NCBI GenBank assembly: GCA_030378005.1
Contig: JAUCGF010000074.1
Location: 35,047-99,046 of the forward strand
Reading direction: 5' to 3'
Length of the DNA stretch: 64,000 bases
Origin: Desulfococcaceae bacterium HSG9
GTDB lineage: Bacteria; Desulfobacterota; Desulfobacteria; Desulfobacterales; JAUCGF01
Part shown: positions 1 through 9,455 of the stretch, in pieces
Layout: the number at the start of each line of letters is the position of its first letter
Position numbering within the stretch: the first letter of the stretch is position 1
Made by a program: the position numbers and the translations under genes
Notes under the pieces: generated by a model
The model's input: only the letters and a program-made list of their open reading frames with translations
Database searches by the model: none
Told to the model about the DNA's origin: nothing

Positions 1-27
1 GAATTCGGAAATCATCATTCAGCATTC

Positions 28-1188
28 CTATAATAATGTCTTATAACAAGCATCCAGTCTTTTTTTAAATTCCGCAAAACTGTACCTGTTTTTGCTAAGT
101 TTTTTCCCGTTGCGAGCGAGCCTCAGACGTAATTTTTCATCATCAAGCAAAAAGCATATTCCTTTTGCAAAAGCTTTAGGTTCAGGGGTTACAATAATGG
201 CCGTACTATCATCCAGAATCAGGGTGTTTGAAAGAACATCGGTAGCTACAATAGCCCGACCGGCTTTTAAATAATCCAGCAGTTTAAGGGGCGTGTTCAC
301 ACCTGCCATACGAGGGGAGAGCAGAATATCAGATGCTGCCAAATAATCCGGAAGTTCATCCGGCGGAACTTTACCCACGAATGTTACCGCGTTGTCCACC
401 CCTCTTTGTTTCAGCCAGTTTTGTCTAACGGCAATTTCGTTACCACTGCCACCGATAATAATAAACCGGGCATTTGGATTTCGTTGTATAACCAGTGGGA
501 CAGCCTCAAACATCAGATCGACACCCTGATAAATGGCAAATGAACCGACAAAAGTGATTAACATCTCATTATTTTTTTGTTTCAGTCGTTTTTTGATCAG
601 CAAACACTTGTTTTTTTCTGATTCCACGAGGGATGAAGCAATATCAAAAATATGGTGTACCGAAACATTGTGTGCCATCTCTTGGGCCTGTTTAACCAAA
701 CCCGGGCCTGTCGCAATAATCGCATCAGCATGGTGAATTACAAATCGTTCAATTTTAACATACAGATAAAGAACTATATTTTGTATCAATCCTTTTTTGT
801 AAGAAAAAGGGTCTGAATGGATTTCAAAAATCAATTTACTCCTTCCGGTCAGAAAGGAAATAATCATACCGATAATACCTGCATCTTCCACACAATGGAT
901 GACATCATAGTTATTTTTCAACGCAAGCGGAGTTCCCTTAAATAGTAGTAACACATCAAACAGAGCTTTTAAAACCGAAGGGCCGATGGGGATATTTTTT
1001 ATGTTTAACAAATTCGGTGTTCTGATTATTCGGACGCCTGGAATATTCATTTTATCCCCGACCGGAAGTGTAAGAAGGTCCACTTGATACCCCAGTTTTA
1101 CTAACGCTCTCACGTTGAAGCTTACTCTGATAGGTGACCCGCGCCATTGAAAAAACGGTTGTGGTGATATAAGGAGAACTTTTCGCAT
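28..1188 (-). CDS. Glycosyltransferase family 4 (GT4)
   Basis: 386 residues, close to the usual GT4 length. The N-terminal Rossmann half opens with a beta strand and a GSPIR loop (residues 5-21). The C-terminal donor-binding half has VGSFAIYQGVDL (about 214-225) and a NTPLKLLDYLKAG stretch (about 298-310), where GT-B retaining enzymes carry their nucleotide-sugar contact. A role adding a sugar to a lipid-linked glycan at the cytoplasmic face is inferred from the family and the cluster. It starts at ATG, with AAGGAGAA a few bases upstream. It is the last complete gene at the left edge, so its downstream neighbours are unknown. Donor sugar cannot be told from sequence. Confidence 0.9.
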   Translation of the reverse strand: MRKVLLISPQPFFQWRGSPIRVSFNVRALVKLGYQVDLLTLPVGDKMNIPGVRIIRTPNLLNIKNIPIGPSVLKALFDVLLLFKGTPLALKNNYDVIHCVEDAGIIGMIISFLTGRSKLIFEIHSDPFSYKKGLIQNIVLYLYVKIERFVIHHADAIIATGPGLVKQAQEMAHNVSVHHIFDIASSLVESEKNKCLLIKKRLKQKNNEMLITFVGSFAIYQGVDLMFEAVPLVIQRNPNARFIIIGGSGNEIAVRQNWLKQRGVDNAVTFVGKVPPDELPDYLAASDILLSPRMAGVNTPLKLLDYLKAGRAIVATDVLSNTLILDDSTAIIVTPEPKAFAKGICFLLDDEKLRLRLARNGKKLSKNRYSFAEFKKRLDACYKTLL

Positions 1189-1261
1189 GTAAATATCAGC
1201 TAAAACTTAATACCCTAAAGTGTCGTTAGGAATAATGTTTATCATACCGGTTTTTTTGAAT

Positions 1262-2272
1262 TTACCGTCGCAATTTTATAATGTTCGTACCGGTCTTATA
1301 CCCGTTTGCATTAAATACATAATCCGCAAGGGCAACTGAGTTGGAATTAGCGGGATGATAAATACTGGTCCAATCTTGCCCGTCTGATTGATCGTACATG
1401 AGCATTTCGCCAGATGGATTCATAGTGCCGATGAGCAGATGCCCCAATGACCCATCTGGCTGACTGGTCAGGATAGTGACTTGGCTACCTTCCTGAGTGA
1501 TTGTTGCCGTAATTCTATCCTCTCCGACTGTACTATACAGAATAGACCCGCTCCAGCCGCTTCCGCTGATGTCCGGGCCCACAATTTCCTGAGATTCGGA
1601 TGTTTGGGTGGGTTCAGGTGTTGCAGGTGTTGTAGGTGTTGCAGGTGTTGTAGGTGTTTCTGGTGTTGTAGGCGTTTCTGATGTTTCTGATGTTTCTGGT
1701 GTTTCAGGTGTTTCTGATGTTTCTGGTGTTTCAGGTGTTTCTGATGTTTCTGGTGTTTCAGGTGTTTCTGGCGTTTCAGGTGTTGAAGCAGAAGGCTCGA
1801 CCGATGAAGAATCACTTCCACTACCGGTTCCTCCGATAGCCAAACCAATAACTCCGGCCGCTGCAACGCCGATAGTGACTGCTGTCCATATAGGAAAAGG
1901 TTTGGTTTTAACTTTTTTAATATACTTTTGGGGGGGAAGCTGCGTTGTAGAAATAGGTTTTTCTGTTTTTAAATCCGGAAATGGTTTTTCTTTGGAATCT
2001 AATGACGGTTTCGTCAGATCATCATCATTTTTCGCTTTTTCTTTCTCAGGCTTTTCTTCTTCGAAATCGAACAACGGTTTCGCCAGATCATCATTTTTCG
2101 TTTTTTCTTTCATGGACTCGGTTTTGTTCTTTTTTCTTTTCGCAAGCTCAATGTTACGGGATAAACCGTCTGAGCCGGCAAACACATAAACGGCGTTTAT
2201 GGGAGCCAGCAAAAGTAAGGCAAGAACGATGAACAAAGTTCTTACAACTGAATTGGATATCATTTTTTGCAT
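1262..2272 (-). CDS. Membrane-anchored protein with Thr/Pro/Glu repeat linker
   Basis: Not a recognised family. Residues 1-32 form a signal peptide or anchor. Residues 40-125 are highly charged and contain an imperfect duplication (KNDDLAKPLFD and KNDDDLTKPSLD). A glycine/alanine-rich hydrophobic helix spans about 128-150. Residues about 164-228 are TPE/TSE/TPT repeats forming an extended linker, followed by a C-terminal domain of about 100 residues (235-336) rich in beta propensity. The helix after the charged region suggests the linker and C-terminal domain are displayed outside the inner membrane. It lies downstream of the exporter operon. The repeat DNA creates long spurious ORFs on the other strand, which I reject. 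Confidence 0.7.
   Translation of the reverse strand: MQKMISNSVVRTLFIVLALLLLAPINAVYVFAGSDGLSRNIELAKRKKNKTESMKEKTKNDDLAKPLFDFEEEKPEKEKAKNDDDLTKPSLDSKEKPFPDLKTEKPISTTQLPPQKYIKKVKTKPFPIWTAVTIGVAAAGVIGLAIGGTGSGSDSSSVEPSASTPETPETPETPETSETPETPETSETPETPETSETSETPTTPETPTTPATPTTPATPEPTQTSESQEIVGPDISGSGWSGSILYSTVGEDRITATITQEGSQVTILTSQPDGSLGHLLIGTMNPSGEMLMYDQSDGQDWTSIYHPANSNSVALADYVFNANGYKTGTNIIKLRR
1605..1790 (-). repeat. Low-complexity trinucleotide-pair repeat inside a CDS
   Basis: Tandem 6-9 base units (variants of ggtgtt, tctgat and ggtgta on the plus strand) encode the TPE/TSE/TPT linker of the overlapping gene. Slippage at this tract would change linker length in steps that mostly preserve the frame. 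Confidence 0.8.
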
Positions 2273-2386
2273 TCCTTACATCTCCTTTTTAAAAAGTCTT
2301 TTAAAGATTCAACAGCAACTATGGCCTCTTACAAACAAATCCCAAATTTTAAAATAAAAAGCCGAACAATATTGGTGATTTGTTTG

Positions 2387-3649
2387 TCATTCATACCGCA
2401 AAGCGGCAATTGGGTCCATCCGGCTAGCTTTTACGGCCGGATACAGCCCAAAAAAAACACCTGCCAATATGGACATGATCAATGGAACGCTGACTGACCA
2501 TAAAGTTATGGCGGTGTTCCATTCAGCATAAGCGGTAATAAGTCTCACCGCCAGAAATCCGGCAGCAATTCCTGCAACACCGCCTGAAAATGTCAAAATA
2601 ACCGCTTCTGTTAAAAATTGAACGATAATATGGTGTTGCGTTGCTCCAACAGCTCTTCTGATTCCTATCTCCCTAGTGCGTTCGGATACAGTTGCCAGCA
2701 TAATGTTCATTACGCCAATGCCCCCAACTAAAAGCGAGATGCCCGCAATTACTCCCAGCACAATATTAAAAATTTTCTGGGTCGCCTGGGACTTGCGTAA
2801 AAGTTCCTGCGGTATCACCATCTGATAATCACGCATTCCATTATGAGACACTTCCAGAATTCTTTCCATAATTGAAGATGTGCTTATCACTTGATCCGAC
2901 TCATGCACCTGCACTACAATTTTATCCAACTCCGAAACAGTCAAGTTATTTTGGGACAATTTTTCCGGATAAAATCCCTTTTCCGTTCCTAAAGGAATAA
3001 AAATTATCTCATTATAATCTCGGACTGACACAACAGATGTTTTGGTGCTTTTACGATCATAACGTCCAAGAATTCCAACCACTTTATAAGAAAAGTTATC
3101 TATTCTGACAAAATCACCTAAATTTCCTGCAAACCCCATACGCTTGCTAAGTGAATTTCCTAATATACACACTTGATTTTTGGAGACAACATCCTGATCA
3201 GCAATGAACCGGCCATTGATAACCGCAAGGTTTTGCACTGCGGCATAATTTGATTGGCAGGCGATTATCTGAGGTGAAATCTCTTTGCGCAGGCCACGGA
3301 TAGTTGCGGACACGTCCTTTGACCCGGCAATAAGCTTTACAGATTTACACCCCTCTCTTATTCGAGCAATATCATAACGGCTTAATCCCGATGACATTTT
3401 TTCTCTGGCGATTTTATGCTGCTCATCTGTCAACTGAATCGTCTTTAGAATTATATTTTTAGTTCCCAGTTGTTCAATCTGCCTAAGAATTTCTTCTCTG
3501 GCTCCCTCCCCTATTGATATCATGGCCAAAACAGCCATAACACCACAAACAATCCCCAGAATGCTTAAACCGGACCTTAACTTATGCCTTAATAAAGAAC
3601 GGGTTGCTGTAAGAATTGTTCTTAGCTGACTTTTGACTCTGTCAGACAA
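2387..3649 (-). CDS. MacB-type ABC transporter permease
   Basis: 420 residues with the MacB/FtsX layout: one N-terminal transmembrane helix (about 24-45), a large periplasmic domain (about 50-285) and three C-terminal helices with the conserved SERTREIGIRRAVGA segment linking to the ATPase. These permeases drive mechanotransmission to a periplasmic adaptor and TolC rather than classical transport across the inner membrane. The start is TTG, inside the end of the upstream ATPase gene (8-base overlap), which implies translational coupling. With the ATPase, adaptor and TolC homologue upstream it makes a complete tripartite exporter. The substrate is unknown; a polysaccharide-linked or secreted peptide cargo would fit the neighbourhood. 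Confidence 0.92.
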   Translation of the reverse strand: MSDRVKSQLRTILTATRSLLRHKLRSGLSILGIVCGVMAVLAMISIGEGAREEILRQIEQLGTKNIILKTIQLTDEQHKIAREKMSSGLSRYDIARIREGCKSVKLIAGSKDVSATIRGLRKEISPQIIACQSNYAAVQNLAVINGRFIADQDVVSKNQVCILGNSLSKRMGFAGNLGDFVRIDNFSYKVVGILGRYDRKSTKTSVVSVRDYNEIIFIPLGTEKGFYPEKLSQNNLTVSELDKIVVQVHESDQVISTSSIMERILEVSHNGMRDYQMVIPQELLRKSQATQKIFNIVLGVIAGISLLVGGIGVMNIMLATVSERTREIGIRRAVGATQHHIIVQFLTEAVILTFSGGVAGIAAGFLAVRLITAYAEWNTAITLWSVSVPLIMSILAGVFFGLYPAVKASRMDPIAALRYE

Positions 3650-4313
3650 AAATACCGTCTTTCATTTGTTTTATTGTTTGGGCTTGCACCGCAACTTCAC
3701 GGTCATGGGTTACAATTATAATTGTAGAGCCTTGAGCATGAATTAATTTAAACAACTTAAGAATTTCAGCACTACTTTCAGAATCCAGATTGCCTGTGGG
3801 TTCATCAGCGAGAATCAGTTTAGGCTCAATCGCCAGCGCCCTTGCAATGGCAACACGCTGCTTTTCGCCACCGGACAGCTCTGAAGGTTTATGCTTTACT
3901 CTGTGCTGTAAATTGACTTCCTCAACCGAACGCATGACCCTGGCTTTAATCTGTTGACTTCCCAAGCCAGAGTAATGAAATGGAAGTTCAACGTTTTCAT
4001 AAACATTCAGATCAGCCAGCAAATTAAAGGTTTGAAAAACAAATCCGATATTTTTAGCGCGTACTTGCGAAAGAGCGTTATCGGAAGTCGTCAGCACGTC
4101 AATGCCGTTAAACATATATTTACCTGCTGTAGGCCGGTCCAGACATCCCAATATGTGCATTAAAGTCGATTTGCCTGACCCCGATGCCCCCATAATGGCG
4201 ACAAATTCACCCATTTTGACTGAAATGTCAATGCTTTTCAGAACCAATACCGGTGATGCTCCCACAATGTATTCTTTTTTTAGCCCCGTTGCATATACCA
4301 ACGAATCTGTCAT
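3642..4313 (-). CDS. ABC transporter ATP-binding protein (MacB/LolD type)
   Basis: 223 residues, the normal length for a stand-alone MacB/LolD-type ATPase. Walker A is GASGSGKST (42-50), the signature is [15 protein letters not shown], and Walker B is [12 protein letters not shown]; the Q-loop (FVFQTFNLL) and H-loop (IIIVTHD) are present, so it should be an active ATPase. It partners the downstream permease, whose start codon lies within this gene. In E. coli MacB the ATPase and permease are fused; here they are separate genes. Confidence 0.95.
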   Translation of the reverse strand: MTDSLVYATGLKKEYIVGASPVLVLKSIDISVKMGEFVAIMGASGSGKSTLMHILGCLDRPTAGKYMFNGIDVLTTSDNALSQVRAKNIGFVFQTFNLLADLNVYENVELPFHYSGLGSQQIKARVMRSVEEVNLQHRVKHKPSELSGGEKQRVAIARALAIEPKLILADEPTGNLDSESSAEILKLFKLIHAQGSTIIIVTHDREVAVQAQTIKQMKDGIFV

Positions 4314-4328
4314 TCTAAATTTAGTATC

Positions 4329-5780
4329 CTAAATAAGTTCATTAGGAGACAGTTTCACCAAACTAAGTCTATCTCCAGCCTGTAATCCAGATAGGACTTC
4401 AACTTTATCATCATTTTGTCTGCCGATGGAGATATATTTCTTTTTGAATCGCCGGCCTTCAAATTGATAACAGTATTTCTTTCCCCTTTCGTCAAAAACA
4501 GACTGAATTGGAATGGTCAATGCATTTTCAACCTGTTCGGCTAAAATGGAAACTCTTGCCGTCATCCCGGGCCTTAAACGTAAATCTTCATCCTTTAAAA
4601 CAATGGTCAAGTTAAAATATTTCTCTCCCAACCGATCTTTGAATCTTTGCATAGCGAGAGCGCCGATAAATGAGACTTGCCCTTTAAATGATGCGTCAGG
4701 ATAGGCATCAATTTTAATGACGCCTTCTTGTTGAAGAGCAATTTTGTGAAGATCGATTTCACGAACCTGAGTCTTAACGACAAGAGTCGTAATATCCGGC
4801 AAATAAAGCAACGGTTGATTCACCCAAACGGTATCTCCCACCCTTGGTTTTCTTTTTTGGCCATCACGAAAAGTTTCGTATAGTATCGCTATCCCTGAAA
4901 ACGGTGCCTTGAGGAGCGTCTTTTCCAACTCGTTGCGAGCATGCTTCAGCGAAGTTTCAACAGTTTTTAACTTTGCCTGAACCTGATTTAAAGCCGCTAC
5001 CGCATTAGCAATTTTAAAAACACTGCCCTGCCGTGTCTGTTCCAGACCCAGTTCGCTATTTTTTACCTTGGCTCGGGCCGCTTGTGTTCGTGATGGCAAA
5101 ACATAATCTTTATAGCTTTTGTACCTTCTTTTTGTGGTTTCTAATTTTTCCTTAAATGTTTTTGTACTCTCTTCCGCACTGGCAATTTCTTGTGGATTAT
5201 CAAATCCCTTTTTACGTAAATTAAGTAAATCCTCAAAATAGGTTCGATAGCGTTGATATTCAATCCGGGCCTTTTCCATTTCCTCTTCATATTGGGCGAG
5301 TTGAAGAGGACCGTCGCCTTCCACAAGCTGCTTGTACTCCAGTTTGGCGACTTGTAAACGATACCGGGCGGAGCTGATTTTTTGCTCTACCTGATTTTTT
5401 TCCCACTCCAGCATTTGTTTTGAAGCTTCAGCAGAAGCTTTAAGACTTTGCACTTCGCCTTGCAGACGGTAAACTTCATTTTCGAACGGTGTTGAATCCA
5501 GTTTCACCAAAATGTCATCTTGCTTCACCCATTCGCCATCCTCAATCAAATAGATAATTTTGCCTTTATTTCCTTTGACTGCCGATGAAATTATATGTGA
5601 GCGGGCAGCATCAAGCACACCAACAGTCACAATTTCAATATTGAAATCAGCATGAGTAGCTGTCACCAATTTGGGATTGGATTCATATTCAGGGACAGCC
5701 ATCGGCATGTATAAAAATACAAGGCTTAGGGAACTGACGGTCAACAAAATTATCCCTGTTCGCCAGAGTTTAACACCCAT
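4329..5780 (-). CDS. Periplasmic adaptor, HlyD/MacA family
   Basis: 483 residues. One N-terminal membrane helix (about 8-28) is followed by a lipoyl-type half (VKGNKGKIIYLIEDGEWVKQ), a long alpha-helical hairpin rich in Glu, Lys and Gln (about 105-290) and a second lipoyl/beta-barrel half (LLKAPFSGIAIL onward). The C-terminal membrane-proximal domain contains the family pattern LRPGMTARVSI. It should bridge the inner-membrane ABC pump and the TolC homologue. The hairpin is longer than in MacA, as expected of HlyD-like adaptors. The gene sits 15 bases downstream of the tolC-like gene and 15 bases upstream of the ATPase gene, in one operon. Confidence 0.92.
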   Translation of the reverse strand: MGVKLWRTGIILLTVSSLSLVFLYMPMAVPEYESNPKLVTATHADFNIEIVTVGVLDAARSHIISSAVKGNKGKIIYLIEDGEWVKQDDILVKLDSTPFENEVYRLQGEVQSLKASAEASKQMLEWEKNQVEQKISSARYRLQVAKLEYKQLVEGDGPLQLAQYEEEMEKARIEYQRYRTYFEDLLNLRKKGFDNPQEIASAEESTKTFKEKLETTKRRYKSYKDYVLPSRTQAARAKVKNSELGLEQTRQGSVFKIANAVAALNQVQAKLKTVETSLKHARNELEKTLLKAPFSGIAILYETFRDGQKRKPRVGDTVWVNQPLLYLPDITTLVVKTQVREIDLHKIALQQEGVIKIDAYPDASFKGQVSFIGALAMQRFKDRLGEKYFNLTIVLKDEDLRLRPGMTARVSILAEQVENALTIPIQSVFDERGKKYCYQFEGRRFKKKYISIGRQNDDKVEVLSGLQAGDRLSLVKLSPNELI

Positions 5781-5795
5781 TTCATCTCTCGTTCA

Positions 5796-7265
5796 TCAAT
5801 GTTCTAAAAGAGTTCCTAAAGCGGCGCGCAACCGGTATGTCCCGACAATATAATCAAATTCTGCGGCAAGCAGATTGGCACGGGACTGTTGTAATTCGGT
5901 TTCCGCTTCTATAAAGTCTGAATTGTCGGCCAGGCCATGACGAAATTTAATTTCCGCCAAGGCCACTTTTCCCTGCGCCTGATGGATTTGCTTTTTTTTC
6001 AGAATGATGCGATTTTCGGATTCTTTCAACGCTTCCAATTGTTCACGAACGGCCTTTTTAATTTCATCTTTTTTCGATTCTAAAGCTATCCGGGCATTTT
6101 TAATATCCAGCAATCGTTGGCGGAATGCAATTTTTTCTGATTTACGCGACCAGTCCGTAGTGCTGATCAATTTTATATTCCATCTGTTTTCGTTAAAATG
6201 ATAGGTTCTGCTAAAATCTTCAGAGGAGCCAAAGCGATTATAATCAACGGCGATATTAACCTCAGGTAGCAGGTTGTGTTTAGCTATTTCCCCCTTTCTG
6301 ATTGATTCACTGATATTATCATCCGCCTGTTGCAAATCGGTTCTGTTTGTCAGTGCTATTTGCACCGCTTTATCCGGTTCAATATGCACCGGTTCACTTT
6401 TAAGCGGCGCTTTAACGGATATTGTTATTTCGACCGGCACTGCGAGAATTATTTTTAGCTGGTCTTGAGCCCCAGCGTATATTTTCCAGGACTGAGCATA
6501 ATTATCTTCAACATCTTTGAGTCTGATTTCAGCGCGATAGATATCCAATGATGAAATAAGATCGGTTTTTTCCTTAATTTTTAATATCTCGGTATGTTCT
6601 TTTAATCGTTTTTTCTGCTGATTCAGTATCTGCAACAACTTTTCTTGTTTAATGATGTCGTAAACGCCGGCAACGGTTGAAATGATGGTGTTTACCCTTG
6701 ATGTATGAATTGATCGTCGTGCTGTTTTTAAAGAGTGTTGAATAGCATCTATTGAATTGAGGTTTACAAATTGGCCATATCCTCTGAAAAGGGGAATCGT
6801 CAGGGAAGCTCCCACTGATGCCGAATACTCATCATTCGACCTCTCAATGCTTGGAACCAAGGCACCCTTGATGCCATTGGTAAATTTTTTTTCGACCGTT
6901 CCTCTGATTCCCAGAGACGTATCATTATCCGAATCAGAACCGGTGATTCCGGCATCACCACCAGGGAACAGTTTAAAGTCAAAAAGGGATTTCTCCTGCT
7001 CCAATGTAAGTTCCCTGATTTTAAGGTCATTATCAGCATCCAAAAGCGCCCGATTATCATGCAACGCCAAGTTAATAGCTTCTTCCAATGACAGCTTCAA
7101 TATTTTTATGCTGCTATCATCTACAGTCTCTACAAAACGGCCATTCTTTGCCTCCACATCTGAAATAAAAAACGGTACACCATCTAAAAAGGTTGCAGTG
7201 GCAATAAAAACAGCTAAATTGAATAAAATGTTTTTCGTTTTGATAATGCGTTGAAGAAAATTCAA
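5796..7265 (-). CDS. TolC-family outer-membrane efflux protein
   Basis: 489 residues with a signal peptide (about 12-39) and two outer-membrane efflux repeats. The first begins at LSLEEAINLALHDNRALLDADND and the second at EPDKAVQIALTNRTDLQQADDNI, the usual TolC-like repeat start. The C-terminal helix has GLADNSDFIEAETELQQSRANL, typical of the last coiled-coil helix. The start codon is TTG; no in-frame ATG precedes the mature region. It is the first gene of the exporter operon, and a consensus promoter lies about 110 bases upstream. Confidence 0.93.
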   Translation of the reverse strand: MNFLQRIIKTKNILFNLAVFIATATFLDGVPFFISDVEAKNGRFVETVDDSSIKILKLSLEEAINLALHDNRALLDADNDLKIRELTLEQEKSLFDFKLFPGGDAGITGSDSDNDTSLGIRGTVEKKFTNGIKGALVPSIERSNDEYSASVGASLTIPLFRGYGQFVNLNSIDAIQHSLKTARRSIHTSRVNTIISTVAGVYDIIKQEKLLQILNQQKKRLKEHTEILKIKEKTDLISSLDIYRAEIRLKDVEDNYAQSWKIYAGAQDQLKIILAVPVEITISVKAPLKSEPVHIEPDKAVQIALTNRTDLQQADDNISESIRKGEIAKHNLLPEVNIAVDYNRFGSSEDFSRTYHFNENRWNIKLISTTDWSRKSEKIAFRQRLLDIKNARIALESKKDEIKKAVREQLEALKESENRIILKKKQIHQAQGKVALAEIKFRHGLADNSDFIEAETELQQSRANLLAAEFDYIVGTYRLRAALGTLLEH

Positions 7266-7377
7266 ATATAGTCAGGCTCCGGCCAAATACGCTTTAGTTT
7301 GTAAAAAGAAAATCATGGTTTAAATATAATGTATAGCTTGCGCAAGCAAAACTATAGTGCCAAGTCATAAACCTGTA

Positions 7378-7406
7378 ATTATAATCAACCAAGTAATTTC
7401 TGTCAA
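7378..7406 (-). promoter_or_regulatory. Sigma70-type promoter for the exporter operon
   Basis: Read on the minus strand: TTGACA (7406-7401), a 17-base spacer, then TATAAT (7383-7378). Both hexamers match consensus exactly and the spacing is ideal. The predicted start near 7371 leaves a leader of about 105 bases before the TTG start of the TolC homologue. Confidence 0.75.
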
Positions 7407-7474
7407 TAAAAAGGACAGTGAGATTTTTTATCCTATTTACAGTTTTACAGTTTATCATCATTGTTTTTTGTAAA

Positions 7475-9445
7475 TCAATCTGAAGCTATATATAAATCGG
7501 GACGGTCGCAATCACCTGTAAATGTTACTTGGACAGCCCGATTTGCATGAACATAGTGAACAAAAATATCAGTGCGTATCCCTTCAGATTTGCTAACGAT
7601 CCAGTCTTGCTTGTTAGACCAGTATTGATTATCAAATTTAAGTCGGTAAGGAGCGTTTATTTGCCCTTTTTTAACCCCCGAATGTACCCAATATAAATCC
7701 AATTGTTCATGATTATCCGCATTGACTGTCACCAGTAGGCCGTCCGGAGACAGACTTGCCGAACATCCTCGGGCAATAGTACGATTTTTACCTGTTTTCA
7801 AGTTAAACATTTTGACCTGATATGAGAAAAGCGTTTTGACGGTCGCGGCAAGGATATCTCCTACTGATGAATACGCTATGTCAATTTCTAAAAATTTTGA
7901 ACCTGTAATCAGTGTATCAACGGCTAATGTGTCTATATGAACCGCTTTGACAGATTTCCCGTTCGTAAATACCACCTCCCGGCCATCGGGACTCCATGCA
8001 ACAGCCCGTGGCGTTTGTGCCTTAGCCATCACTTGAGCGTTTTTTCCGTCCGAAGACATACGCATTATAGCCTTTCCCCGGACAAAGGCAACCCATCTGC
8101 CGTCAGGCGACCAACGTGGATATGCTCCACGGTTAGTCAATAGAACCGGTGTTTTTCCACCGATCAATTTTTTACATAAGCCATCGTTGCATTGATAGAC
8201 AATTTTCGCGCCCCTTTGACTTAATAATTGGATTAATTCATTGCTTTCATATTTTTTGTCATTACTGGAAGAGTCTTTACTCACTTGTTTCACAGTTATC
8301 ATTTGGTCATGATTATTAGCTGAAGCGGTAAAGTTGAAAACTGATAGCGCAACGATTTGACAAACTGCCAACAATATAATTTTATTCATCCACGATGATT
8401 TCGGCTGTTCAGATTGCGGTTTGTTTTTATATTTGTTACGCCAGTTAAAGTAAGGTAAAATCAGTAGTAATAGGGCAATCGCGCCTATTGAATATCCGAA
8501 TATTTGTGTAATCAGGTGATGCGAAACACTGGTTAGAATAGCTAATTTTTTTGAATAACCCAACAGTTGAAAAACAAGCACCCAAGCACCCTCATATACC
8601 CCAAAGCCGGCAATACCTGAAACTGGCAAACTGGCAGCGAATTCAGCCGTGCATAATCCAAGGAACACTTTTGGAAAAGGGAATTTCTCGATACCCAAAT
8701 CGAATTGATGAACCAATGCTAAAAGAAGCACATATAAAGAAAGATATTTACAAAGACGAACGCACAGTGAAATGATAAGTATTTTGAAATAGATGCCGGC
8801 TTTATATGCTTGTGTGACGCCTATTGCGGCTGAATCCAGGGATTTTTGCCAAACCGACCGGCGCGCCGCTGGAATCCAAGCAACCCAGCCAATCATTTTT
8901 CCGATAGTTATGAAAAAAATTGGCATCTTATAGAGAATCACTACGGACAGAACACCCAGTGCGGTTCCAGATGAAACAATCAGCACCGGAGATAGCATCG
9001 CAGCGCTGACAATCAAGGCGATGCTGATAATAAGCAGCGCTAAAGCGATGATGTCAAAAATAAATGCCAAGGCAAAACTGGAAACAGCCGCGCCAAATGG
9101 TATTCCGAGCCGTGTGTTGATGATATAAACGTAAACCAAGGAACCGATTCGTGCGGGCAACAGATCTGAAAAAAGATTGCGAACCAAAGCCACAAGATAC
9201 ATGACGAAAAATCCTGATGAGTTTCCAGAGGTTTGCAAAACGAGCCGGTAGCGCCAGGTTCGGAAAACAGTTCCCGTCAAAGAGACAACAATGAAAAGAA
9301 AAAACGTTCCGGCATGGGTTTGTTGTATAAGGTTCGCTATCTCCCTTAATGAAACGTGGGAAAGCAGGTAGGTGAAAATGGCCACCGCCACTGCCAATGA
9401 AAAAAAATAATAGCAAAATTGCCGTAAATTAATTAACCGCCGCAT
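7475..9445 (-). CDS. Flippase-like LPG-synthase-type membrane domain fused to a TolB-like beta-propeller
   Basis: 656 residues in two parts. Residues 1-335 form 8-9 membrane helices of the lysylphosphatidylglycerol-synthase transmembrane family (LLPARIGSLVYVYIINTRLGIPFGAAVSSF, read as two adjoining segments, and PVSGIAGFGVYEGAWV are typical). After a linker and another hydrophobic helix (about 352-372), residues 395-650 form PD40/WD40-like blades, with RWSPDGRWVAF and AWSPDGREVVF as clear blade motifs. The propeller probably faces the periplasm. Its last residues (VQVTFTGDCDRPDLYI) resemble the ends of the propeller proteins near 37.1 kb and 41.7 kb. The membrane part may move or modify a lipid-linked substrate; exact activity is unknown. 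Confidence 0.85.
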   Translation of the reverse strand: MRRLINLRQFCYYFFSLAVAVAIFTYLLSHVSLREIANLIQQTHAGTFFLFIVVSLTGTVFRTWRYRLVLQTSGNSSGFFVMYLVALVRNLFSDLLPARIGSLVYVYIINTRLGIPFGAAVSSFALAFIFDIIALALLIISIALIVSAAMLSPVLIVSSGTALGVLSVVILYKMPIFFITIGKMIGWVAWIPAARRSVWQKSLDSAAIGVTQAYKAGIYFKILIISLCVRLCKYLSLYVLLLALVHQFDLGIEKFPFPKVFLGLCTAEFAASLPVSGIAGFGVYEGAWVLVFQLLGYSKKLAILTSVSHHLITQIFGYSIGAIALLLLILPYFNWRNKYKNKPQSEQPKSSWMNKIILLAVCQIVALSVFNFTASANNHDQMITVKQVSKDSSSNDKKYESNELIQLLSQRGAKIVYQCNDGLCKKLIGGKTPVLLTNRGAYPRWSPDGRWVAFVRGKAIMRMSSDGKNAQVMAKAQTPRAVAWSPDGREVVFTNGKSVKAVHIDTLAVDTLITGSKFLEIDIAYSSVGDILAATVKTLFSYQVKMFNLKTGKNRTIARGCSASLSPDGLLVTVNADNHEQLDLYWVHSGVKKGQINAPYRLKFDNQYWSNKQDWIVSKSEGIRTDIFVHYVHANRAVQVTFTGDCDRPDLYIASD

Positions 9446-9455
9446 TATATCACTT

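Noticed and set aside
1..6. GAATTC at the very first bases
   Set aside because: Could be a cloning junction but may equally be coincidence; nothing else supports a clone boundary.
1608..2189. 193-residue plus-strand ORF with Gly/Val repeats
   Set aside because: It is the complement of the TPE/TSE repeat of the minus-strand membrane protein, with no start signal of its own.
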